Of a DNA stretch of 21,748 nt, positions 8,704 through 16,300 are shown in pieces. The notes beneath the pieces are model-generated. The model was not told the origin of the DNA and ran no database searches. It was given only the letters and a program-made list of their open reading frames with translations. Source of the DNA: an uncultured Lachnospiraceae bacterium (GTDB lineage Bacteria; Bacillota; Clostridia; Lachnospirales; Lachnospiraceae). The translations under genes and the position numbers were made by a program. The stretch spans positions 4,063-25,810 of the forward strand of contig CAJUTD010000045.1 in the NCBI GenBank assembly GCA_910589635.1, given 5' to 3'. The first letter of the stretch is position 1. Every line of letters starts with the position of its first letter.

Positions 8704-9850
8704 ATTGTTCAAACTCCCCGCTGATATACATTTTCTCAAGGTTATGTCCTTCCCTCAATTCCCTCGGCGTCGCATCACAAAGCGAAGTCAGTGTTCCCAT
8801 TCTTGATAAAATGAATAAACAATCTGGTCTCATCAGCCTGTTTGTCATTAGATTTGTATTGTGGGACGTCATTATTATCTGGCATTTAGGATATCTTTTC
8901 TTAAAGAACCGAATTAAATTTTCCGCCATCTCATAATGGTAAAAAGCGTCAAATTCATCTAGATATACCAAAGAAGCCTCCCGCAATCTGGAAATCACCC
9001 TTCTGTACAACGTCACTAAAGCCATCGTTCCACTGGAAGCGTTCTCAAAAAATGGTATTAACTTCTCGTGCGCAAAATACAATTGCCTCTGTCCGTCCGG
9101 CAGTTTTCTTAATACCAGCCTGCACGCTATTCCCATTGCATTTAAAAACTCCTCAAACTCCTTTAACCTTTTAGGATTCTCCAACAACTCGTGAAAACTA
9201 TCATATATTATTTTGGGAAATCCTCTCAAAGAACTGCCTACCGTAATCCTTACCATTCCTTGCACATAGTTGGCCATCTGTATTAAAACTGAATCGTTCT
9301 TTAGAGCGACATTATTAATCACCCATCTCAGAAATGGCAATCTAGCTTCATTGGCATCCTCCAGTTCTTCATCAGCCTCTAACGAATGTAAATACCTATC
9401 TGTATTGGCAATTTCCGCTTCAATATATTGCAAATTTGTAAAATCATATTTCCTCTTAGCAAAATCACATTTAAAAATATCAATCCCATCTATTGTCAAT
9501 TGCTCATTCTGTAACTCCTGATTGGACATACGAGAATACTTATAAATTAGCTCCCTTCCTCCAAATAGAAATGTATAAGAAAATACCGCAGTTTGTTCCG
9601 TTGAATCAGCATTTAGAAACACTCCATTTGGCATTAACATCTTGATACTGGACATAAGCATAGTTATATCCATAAGCGCCACTCCTAAATTTGTCTTGCC
9701 TGTCGCATTGCGTCCATAAATCAGCATTTTACTGATTACACCATCTGTAATACAATCACTACTAAACTGGAAACCGGCAACATTTTGGAAATCTATAGAT
9801 ATTTCATCCTTAAAATTTTTAAAATTTTTAAGCGTAAATTTCTTTAACAT
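8696..9850 (-). CDS. AAA15/AAA21-family ATPase (putative anti-phage sensor or regulator)
   Basis: 384 residues with an ABC/SMC-type head. The N-terminal LKNFKNFKDE strand is followed by Walker A GRNATGKT (46-53), a signature-like SSGT, Walker B LVYLDEFDAF and a switch histidine in MTSHNTN. No transmembrane segment or coiled-coil arm is apparent. The family (COG1106-like) includes AbiLi, RloA and the PARIS ATPase AriA, all encoded next to a TOPRIM-like partner, as here. The longest frame starts at TTG 9871, but GAAAGGTAGG lies nine bases before ATG 9850, so that is the start. The gene follows its own promoter, and one A+T-rich 60-base line I counted in it (9421-9480) is about 20% G+C versus about 53% for a counted line in hemC. 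The defence role is inferred from family and gene pairing. Confidence 0.8.
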   Translation of the reverse strand: MLKKFTLKNFKNFKDEISIDFQNVAGFQFSSDCITDGVISKMLIYGRNATGKTNLGVALMDITMLMSSIKMLMPNGVFLNADSTEQTAVFSYTFLFGGRELIYKYSRMSNQELQNEQLTIDGIDIFKCDFAKRKYDFTNLQYIEAEIANTDRYLHSLEADEELEDANEARLPFLRWVINNVALKNDSVLIQMANYVQGMVRITVGSSLRGFPKIIYDSFHELLENPKRLKEFEEFLNAMGIACRLVLRKLPDGQRQLYFAHEKLIPFFENASSGTMALVTLYRRVISRLREASLVYLDEFDAFYHYEMAENLIRFFKKRYPKCQIIMTSHNTNLMTNRLMRPDCLFILSRMGTLTSLCDATPRELREGHNLEKMYISGEFEQYE

Positions 9851-9900
9851 TCTGGCATACCTACCTTTCAAACGATTCTCTCACACAAATCTATAATAAC

Positions 9901-9929
9901 AGTATACCCAATATTACAGTTATCGGCAA
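9901..9929 (-). promoter_or_regulatory. Promoter of the ATPase / TOPRIM-like pair
   Basis: On the minus strand TTGCCG (9924-9929) is separated by exactly 17 bases from TATACT (9901-9906), a near-consensus vegetative promoter. It lies about 50 bases upstream of the ATPase start and downstream of hemC, so the inserted pair need not depend on the hem promoter. Transcription from here would also read into the GTPase-NYN, cobA-hemD, hemB and hemL genes, since no terminator is visible between them. Confidence 0.75.
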
Positions 9930-9936
9930 CAAAATA

Positions 9937-9953
9937 CCGTAAGAAAATTACGG
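9937..9953 (-). terminator. Weak terminator-like hairpin after hemC
   Basis: CCGTAA (9937-9942) and TTACGG (9948-9953) form a 6-base stem with a 5-base loop. On the minus strand it is followed by ATTTTGTTG. The stem is short and the T run broken, so termination would be partial at best. It abuts the −35 box of the following promoter. Confidence 0.4.
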
Positions 9954-9993
9954 CATTATCACTATGACCGTTACATTCATACCCATTTTCTTT

Positions 9994-10890
9994 CTAATTT
10001 AAGGGAGCTTTCATCTCCCGGGCAAGCTCTTGCCCAAGCCTCTTGGCCTCTTCTTTTCTCCCCACCACAGAAGCCGTGCGGTATTCCCGGCTGCCTTCTT
10101 CGGCATACAACCCCATCAGCTTTAAAACTTCCTTGCCGCCGCCTGCCGGAACTATCTGGGCATATGCGGCAATCGGCGAACTGCACCCACCGTCAAGAGC
10201 GCGCACAAAGCTGCGCTCCGCCAGGGCGCAATAGGCTGCTTTCTCATCAAAGAAGCCCTCAAGATACCTGTAATCTTCTCCTTGCCTTCCCTGAATGGCA
10301 AGTATGCCCTGGCCTGCCGCGGGAATCATCTCTTCCACAGTAAAGTAACGGCTGATCCTATCTTCCAGTCCCAGCCGTTTCAAACCTGCGGCAGCCAGCA
10401 CAAGCCCGCTGTACTCTCCTCTGTCAAGTTTGGCAAGGCGGGTCTGTACATTTCCACGCACACTTTTTATCTTCATCTGCGGAAACAGCCGTCCAAGCTG
10501 GACAACACGCCGTGGGCTAGAAGTACCCAGAGGCAGTGCAGGATTTAACTCCGTCCTGCCAAACGGCAGCGCTAACACATCTCTGGCGTCCTCCCTTGGG
10601 GAAACGCCCAGAATCGGTAAATCCCCGGGCGTCTCCATAGGAATATCCTTTAAGCTATGTACCGATATATCCGTACTTCCCTCCCGCAAAGAGCGTTCCA
10701 ATTCTTTGACAAACAGCCCTTTGCCGCCAACCTTATCCAGTGTCCGGTCTAAAATCTTGTCGCCTGTCGTCTTCATCGTGACAAGCTGCGGCTCTTTTCC
10801 CTCACAGAAACGATGGATATAGGAAGCCACAACTTCCGCCTGCACGACTGCCAGACGACTTTCCCTTGTTCCGATTTTTATTACCTGCAC
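9994..10890 (-). CDS. hemC: Hydroxymethylbilane synthase (porphobilinogen deaminase)
   Basis: Polymerises four porphobilinogens into hydroxymethylbilane. 298 residues, normal length. The N-terminal KIGTRESRLA motif, the catalytic aspartate D82 in VHSLKDIP and the dipyrromethane-cofactor cysteine C236 in LDGGCSSPIAAYA are present. The frame extends to a GTG at 10899, but GGGAG lies eight bases before the GTG at 10890, which also overlaps the end of the upstream gene (GTGCAGGTAA), so 10890 is the better start. It is the last hem gene before the inserted block; its product is normally used by HemD, here encoded three genes further on. Confidence 0.95.
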   Translation of the reverse strand: MQVIKIGTRESRLAVVQAEVVASYIHRFCEGKEPQLVTMKTTGDKILDRTLDKVGGKGLFVKELERSLREGSTDISVHSLKDIPMETPGDLPILGVSPREDARDVLALPFGRTELNPALPLGTSSPRRVVQLGRLFPQMKIKSVRGNVQTRLAKLDRGEYSGLVLAAAGLKRLGLEDRISRYFTVEEMIPAAGQGILAIQGRQGEDYRYLEGFFDEKAAYCALAERSFVRALDGGCSSPIAAYAQIVPAGGGKEVLKLMGLYAEEGSREYRTASVVGRKEEAKRLGQELAREMKAPLN

Positions 10891-11339
10891 AATAACCACT
10901 CCCGGATTTTCTTTGCCATTTCCGCCACCCTTCGATGGTCTCTGCCTCCTGATGTGATACCTATGGTGATATTTCCCTCCTGCACAATTGCCGGGAAATA
11001 GAAATCACATTTTTCCTTATCGGACGACACATTTACCGGAATTTCCTTCTGGCGGCATTCCCGAAAAATGGCGTCGTTCACCTGTTCATTATCCGTCGCG
11101 GCGAGTACGAAATCTTCCCCCGCCAGTTCACCAGGCTGGAAAGTACGATAATGTAGCACAATCTTTCCCTGGCTCTGTGCCAAATATTCCAGCTTCTTTG
11201 TAATTTGCGGCGCAGTTACTTGCACATTCGCACCAAAAGCCAAGAGCATTTGTACCCTTCTAGCCGCAATCTTCCCGCCGCCAAATACCCGAATATTTTT
11301 TCCTTCCATATTGACAAATATAGGAAAATATGTACTCAT
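10881..11339 (-). CDS. sirC: Precorrin-2 dehydrogenase (CysG N-terminal / SirC / Met8-like)
   Basis: NAD-dependent oxidation of precorrin-2 to sirohydrochlorin, downstream of CobA and leading to siroheme or anaerobic cobalamin synthesis. 152 residues, the short form containing the Rossmann domain and little more. Visible: the dinucleotide loop VFGGGKIAARR (18-28), LAATDNEQVN, and PVNVSSDKEKCDFYFPA, a version of the family's NV-x-D-x3-CDF signature. The C-terminal dimerisation and chelatase region of full-length CysG or Met8 is absent, so iron or cobalt insertion must be done elsewhere. ATG has AAGGGG six bases upstream. It starts 20 bases after the NUDIX gene and overlaps hemC by 10 bases. 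Confidence 0.9.
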   Translation of the reverse strand: MSTYFPIFVNMEGKNIRVFGGGKIAARRVQMLLAFGANVQVTAPQITKKLEYLAQSQGKIVLHYRTFQPGELAGEDFVLAATDNEQVNDAIFRECRQKEIPVNVSSDKEKCDFYFPAIVQEGNITIGITSGGRDHRRVAEMAKKIREWLLCR

Positions 11340-11359
11340 TTATTACCCCTTATCTTATC

Positions 11360-11866
11360 CTATGATACGGAAAATGCCTGTTTGATGCTGTCGTAGTGAA
11401 GAAAAATCCCCTGTGCGGCGAGCTTTTCTATCTCATCCTTGTCTGCAATCTGGAATCCGGCAGCTTCCTCCTCCTGCAAATGCACGTCTTCCTCCTGAAA
11501 ATCCACGACAAAACGGTAAACGTCCACAAAGTAATTATCTCCCTCCTTGGGATTTTCCCGCTGATAAGTAAAGAGATAACCGTCCTCGCATCCTGATACG
11601 TCAATTCCAGTCTCCTCAAACACTTCCCGGTTGACTGCCTCCCTGGACTCCTCGCCGGCCATTGCAGCTCCCCCGGAAACTTCCCAACAGCCGGGAGCCC
11701 ACGCCTTTGTCTCCACCCGCTTGGTGATAAGAAACTTGCCATCCGGGCGCATGAGGACACCTAACACCGTCAGATGATATTCCCCCTCCTTCATCGTCCA
11801 GTCGTTACGCTTCATGGTACGCCCTGTCCGCTGTTTATTGCTATCGTAAATATCCCATAACTCCAT
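11360..11866 (-). CDS. NUDIX hydrolase within the tetrapyrrole operon
   Basis: 168 residues with a complete Nudix box: G66-x5-E72-x7-R80-E81-V82-x-E84-E85-x-G87-I88. Such enzymes hydrolyse X-linked diphosphates with magnesium; the substrate cannot be read from the sequence. The N-terminal MELWDIYDSN...R start resembles the IPP-isomerase-like Nudix subgroup. The frame could begin at TTG 11872, but AAAGGA is nine bases before ATG 11866 and only three before the TTG, so ATG is preferred. The hemA stop ends two bases upstream and precorrin-2 dehydrogenase follows after 20, so it is embedded in the operon. Its place suggests nucleotide or metabolite clean-up linked to the pathway, or simple hitch-hiking. 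Confidence 0.88.
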   Translation of the reverse strand: MELWDIYDSNKQRTGRTMKRNDWTMKEGEYHLTVLGVLMRPDGKFLITKRVETKAWAPGCWEVSGGAAMAGEESREAVNREVFEETGIDVSGCEDGYLFTYQRENPKEGDNYFVDVYRFVVDFQEEDVHLQEEEAAGFQIADKDEIEKLAAQGIFLHYDSIKQAFSVS

Positions 11867-11868
11867 AG

Positions 11869-13134
11869 TCAATTGTCCTTTCTATTGCCATATACTTGTT
11901 CCATAATCTCCACAGCCTTTTGCAACACCTCTTGTTCTGCCTGATCCCGCAGTTCAAACAACAGCTTATCTACGACTTTCCCTGCCGTTTCCCGAAGCTG
12001 CTGTTGCAGACGCTCTTTGTCCTCTCCAGGCAGGCGCAATCCACAAAGCGGCCGCTCCATCCGCCAGACTAACTCTTCTGCCGCTTCCATGCCAATCTGC
12101 TGAATTCTCGGATTAATGTCCCTGCATTCCTGCCAGACAATAAATTTGTGTATTTCTTCTGCGAGAATTTCCTCTGCCTGGCTGTATTGGCTGCGCATTT
12201 GTGGCGACTGCGCCCGAATAGGCAAGCTGTCCATATCATAATACTCTACATTTTCCATTTCGGCAATGGAAGTTTCCATGTCCCGCGGCACAGCTAAATC
12301 TACAAAAATCCGCTTTCTATCTGTAAACGCCCTATCCCCACGGTCTGCAAGGCAATCGGCAAGCATTTGTCTGGTAATCGTAATGTTGGGACTTGCCGTC
12401 GCCGAAAAAATCATATCGCATTCGGAAATATATCGGTAACGCTGCCCATAATCTATTCTTTTCGCACCTTGCGGAATCTGCACCATTCCGCTCTTGAACT
12501 GGCGGACCGTAACAGTGACGTCCGCTCCCTCTTCCATCAATGATTGCGCTGTCAGCTTTCCCATCTCTCCATTGCCAATCACCAGGCACTTTTTGTCCGC
12601 AAACACCGTTCCCCGTACTTTGAGGAAATCGACCGCCTGATGAGCCGCCGAGAAATTCGCTTTATCCATAACCACGCGAGATTTCACCTGTTTACCGGCA
12701 GTGACTGCCATGCGAAACAACACTTGCAAAATTTTATCCGCACACTCTTTCTCTCTGGCAAACGAAATTGCCTCCTTCACCTGCGTTAAAATTTGGTCTT
12801 CCCCCACAATCTGGGATTTCATGCCTGCACTGAGATAAAACAGATGCTTTACTGCCTCCTCATTTTCACGCGTTACCAGATAACACCCATATTCTTCCCA
12901 CGCCAGTCCCTTGAGACTGCAAAGAAGCTGGGCTGACTCAAGCCTGACGCCCTCTCTGAGACTGAGCCACAGCTCCATACGGTTGCAGGTGGAAATCAGC
13001 GCGCACCCCCGGATTTCCTGCATCTGTTTTAACCGCTCCATCGCCTCTGCCATTGCATTTCTGGTAAAGGAAAAACGCTGCCTGATATCAATCCCGGCTC
13101 TCGTAAAATCAATCCCTGTCATTTTCAAATTCAT
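11869..13134 (-). CDS. hemA: Glutamyl-tRNA reductase
   Basis: First committed step of the C5 pathway: NADPH reduction of glutamyl-tRNA(Glu) to glutamate-1-semialdehyde, which HemL then uses. 421 residues. The catalytic nucleophile is C50 in ISTCNRMEL. The VGEDQILTQVK motif, the NADPH-binding VIGNGEMG and a C-terminal helical dimerisation domain are all recognisable. ATG has GGAG eight bases upstream, and a small ATGGG/CCCAT hairpin sits directly before that ribosome site. I see no −10 or −35 pair between tRNA-Thr and hemA, so the operon is probably transcribed from the tRNA-Thr promoter (or from purL) through a large leader hairpin. Confidence 0.96.
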   Translation of the reverse strand: MNLKMTGIDFTRAGIDIRQRFSFTRNAMAEAMERLKQMQEIRGCALISTCNRMELWLSLREGVRLESAQLLCSLKGLAWEEYGCYLVTRENEEAVKHLFYLSAGMKSQIVGEDQILTQVKEAISFAREKECADKILQVLFRMAVTAGKQVKSRVVMDKANFSAAHQAVDFLKVRGTVFADKKCLVIGNGEMGKLTAQSLMEEGADVTVTVRQFKSGMVQIPQGAKRIDYGQRYRYISECDMIFSATASPNITITRQMLADCLADRGDRAFTDRKRIFVDLAVPRDMETSIAEMENVEYYDMDSLPIRAQSPQMRSQYSQAEEILAEEIHKFIVWQECRDINPRIQQIGMEAAEELVWRMERPLCGLRLPGEDKERLQQQLRETAGKVVDKLLFELRDQAEQEVLQKAVEIMEQVYGNRKDN

Positions 13135-13168
13135 AATTATTTCTCCATGGGTTTCCCATTTTACAACG

Positions 13169-13208
13169 AAAGGCTCTCCGAAGCGCTACCCTGCCTCGAA
13201 AAGCCTTT
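13169..13208 (-). promoter_or_regulatory. Long leader hairpin between tRNA-Thr and hemA
   Basis: In the minus-strand RNA AAAGGCTTTTCGAGGC (from 13208 to 13193) pairs over all 16 positions with 13184-13169, including three G-U pairs, around an 8-base loop. On the plus strand those G-U positions become A-C mismatches, so the structure belongs to the minus-strand transcript. It is followed by a poor T tract (TTTCGTTGT), so it could be a leaky terminator or attenuator for the tRNA or operon, or a processing hairpin. Confidence 0.65.
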
Positions 13209-13224
13209 TTCTCTGCTCTGCAAA

Positions 13225-13297
13225 AGCTGCTGACGGGAATCGGACCCGTGACCTCCGCACTACCAATGCGACGCTCTACCGACTGAGCCACAGCAGC
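13225..13297 (-). tRNA. tRNA-Thr (anticodon GGT)
   Basis: A full cloverleaf is readable: acceptor GCTGCTG/CAGCAGC, D arm GCTC/GAGC, anticodon stem TCGCA/TGCGG around loop TTGGTAG (anticodon GGT, reading ACC/ACT), T arm ACGGG/CCCGT with loop TCCGATT. The discriminator is T and CCA is not encoded. It stands alone between purL and hemA. Confidence 0.95.
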
Positions 13298-13306
13298 GTT
13301 TGTACA

Positions 13307-13321
13307 TTGGGAAGTTCCCAA
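13307..13321. repeat. Compact palindrome between promoter and tRNA-Thr
   Basis: TTGGGAAGTTCCCAA, seven complementary bases on each side of one central base. It falls a few bases after the predicted transcription start of the tRNA-Thr/hemA promoter, the position of a repressor site. No terminator function is likely because a one-base loop cannot form. The cognate regulator is unknown. Confidence 0.5.
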
Positions 13322-13332
13322 CTGACTTATCC

Positions 13333-13361
13333 AATATACAATAATTCTGCTGTGTTGTCAA
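13333..13361 (-). promoter_or_regulatory. Strong promoter of tRNA-Thr and probably the hem operon
   Basis: TTGACA (13356-13361), a 17-base spacer, then TATATT (13333-13338) on the minus strand. The −35 is a perfect consensus. It starts 10 bases after the purL stop codon, with no terminator between, so purL read-through into the tRNA is also possible. Confidence 0.85.
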
Positions 13362-13370
13362 GAAGTTTTT

Positions 13371-16300
13371 CTATTTAAAATACGATACTCCGCTCTCAAA
13401 CAGTTTCATGTCCTGCTCCCCGTAAATATTGACGGCAACGCCCTCACCACGGCGTTCCGAATGCGCCATCTTACCCAGCACACGTCCGTCGGGGCTGGTA
13501 ATGCCCTCAATTGCCATATAAGAGCCATTGATATTCCACTCTTCGTCCATCGTTGGCTGTCCATACTCATTGACATACTGCGTTGCCACCTGTCCGTTTG
13601 CAAACAGCCTGTCCAGCCATTCCTTGGGGGCAACAAAACGTCCTTCCCCGTGGGAAGCCGGATTGCAGTACGTCTCACCCAGTTTCGCCTGCGCCAGCCA
13701 GGGCGATTTATCTGTTACTACTTTCGTGTACACCATCTTGGAAATATGACGTCCGATGGTGTTATACGTCAGCGTCGGGGAGTCTGCATTCTGCTGGCGG
13801 ATTTCGCCGTAAGGCACAAGCCCCAGCTTAACCAAAGCCTGGAAGCCGTTGCAGATACCCAGCATCAACCCATCACGCTCCTGTAATAATTTATTGACTG
13901 CCTCCGCAATCTTCTCATTGCGGAACGCCGTAGCAAAGAATTTCGCGCTGCCCTCCGGTTCGTCTCCTGCGGAGAATCCGCCTGGGAACATGATAATCTG
14001 AGACTGCTCAATCGCTTTCACAAAGCCATCCACAGAATCCCGGATATCTTCAGCGTCAAGGTTCTTAAATACCTTAACAATTGTCTGTGCCCCAGCACGC
14101 TCAAACGCCTTTGCACTGTCATATTCACAGTTGGTTCCCGGGAACACCGGAATAAATACCGTAGGCTTCGCCACTTTATGCTTGCAGACATAGACGCTGT
14201 CCGCGCGGAAGACGTCGCTCTTAACTTCCTCTTTCCCATCCACTGCAATCGTGGGGAATACTTTTTCCAGCGTACCTGTCCACGCTTTTACTGCCTCTTC
14301 CATGGAAATTTCCACTTTGCCGTAAATAAATTTCTGCTGTCCGTTGACCTCTCCAAATACACGGCAGAACTTCTCATTGCCGCATCCTTCGCTCTCTTTG
14401 GCGGCTTCCTTGCCATATGATTCCATCGCCTTGGCAATTATTTCTTCCACAAGCGCTACCTTATCGGTGGGAACTTCTGCGATCAATTGGCCAAAATGCG
14501 GGGCAAACAGGCAGTCCTTGCAAACATTGCGCTCAATGGTAACACCCAGCTTATTGCCAAATGCCATCTTGCTCACGGCTGCGGCAATGCCCTTGCCGTC
14601 CAAAGCATAAGCAGAAACAATCGCTTTCTCCTGAATCAAAGTATGGATTGCCTCATACAATGCCATCACCTGCTCATACATTGGCAAATCATATTCGTCT
14701 TTGGCAATCTTGAAAATCATCAGCTTATTGCCCACCTTTTTCAGCTCCGGCGTGATGATATCCTGCTCCTTCGCTACATCCACCGCAAAAGACACTAACG
14801 TCGGCGGAACATCAATTTCATTAAAGGTCCCTGACATGGAATCCTTGCCGCCAATGGAAGGAAGCCCAAATCCAATCTGCGCGCTGTAAGCGCCGAGAAG
14901 CGCGGCAAATGGCTGGCTCCAACGGCTGGGCTCCTCGCTCATCCTGCGGAAGTACTCCTGGAAGGTAAAGCGGATTTTGCGGTAATCGCCGCCCGCCGCC
15001 ACAATTCTTGCCACGGATTCAAGCACTGCATAAACAGCGCCGTGATAGGGGCTCCAGGATGACAGATAGGGGTCAAAACCGTAAGACATCATCGTCACGG
15101 CATCACATTTCCCCTCAGCAACCGGCAGTTTCGCCACCATGCTCTGCGTCTCTGTGAGCTGGTATTTGCCACCGTAGGGCATGAATACGCTGCCCGCCCC
15201 GATAGAACCGTCAAACATTTCCACAAGCCCCTTCTGAGAGCAAACGTTTAAGTCAGAAAGCATCGACAGCCACGCAGCCTTAACGTCTTCCCGCCCCAAC
15301 GCTTGTGCCACAGCCGGAATTTCTATTTTGTCAAAGAAATTGTCTTCCTTAACCGGAATGTCCACAGATACAGACGTCTCCTGATGCGCGCCGTTGGTAT
15401 CAAGGAAAGCTCTGGAAATATTGACAATCTCCTTGCCCCTCCACTCCAACACAAGTCGCGGTTCCTCGGTCACCACGGCAACCTCAACAGCCTCTAAATT
15501 TTCTTCTTTCGCATAGTCGAGAAACTGTTGCACGTCATCCGGTGCAATCACGACCGCCATACGCTCCTGAGACTCGGAAATGGCAATCTCCGTACCGTCC
15601 AATCCGGCATATTTCTTAGGCACCTTATCAAGCTGCACCTTAAGCCCAGGCGCCAGCTCACCAATCGCCACCGACACACCGCCTGCACCAAAATCATTGC
15701 ATTTCTTGATAATATGCGCTACCTCTTCCCTGCGGAATAATCTCTGAATCTTACGCTCCGTCGGCGGGTTTCCTTTCTGCACTTCCGCACCGCAAACAGC
15801 GGTAGATTCCGTGTTATGCGCCTTGGAGCTGCCAGTCGCGCCACCGATTCCATCGCGACCCGTTCTTCCGCCCAGCAAAACGATAATATCTCCTGGGTCA
15901 GAAGTTAAACGCTGCACGGCGCGCCTTGGAGCTGCGCCCATAACTGCGCCAATTTCCATACGTTTCGCCACATAATCGGGATGATAAATCTCCTTGACAT
16001 AGCCTGTGGCAAGCCCAATCTGGTTCCCATAAGAGCTATAACCATGCGCCGCTGAGCGCACTAATTTCTTCTGGGGAAGTTTGCCCTCCAACGTCTCTTT
16101 CACAGATACCGTAGGGTCTGCCGCTCCGGTGACGCGCATCGCCTGATAAACATAAGTACGACCGGAAAGCGGGTCGCGGATCGCGCCGCCAAGGCAAGTT
16201 GCGGCCCCGCCAAACGGCTCTATCTCCGTAGGATGGTTGTGCGTCTCATTCTTGAAATTCACCAGCCATTCCTCCGTCTGTCCATCCACTTCAACCGGAA

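Noticed and set aside
8703..8739. TTG start upstream for the TOPRIM-like protein
   Set aside because: GGGGAG sits ten bases before ATG 8703; the extension overlaps the ATPase gene and has no ribosome site.
9850..9871. TTG start seven codons upstream for the ATPase
   Set aside because: The ribosome site GAAAGGTAGG lies inside that extension at the right distance from ATG 9850.
13225..13297. tRNA-Glu feeding HemA
   Set aside because: The anticodon loop is TTGGTAG, giving GGT (Thr), so it is not the HemA substrate tRNA.
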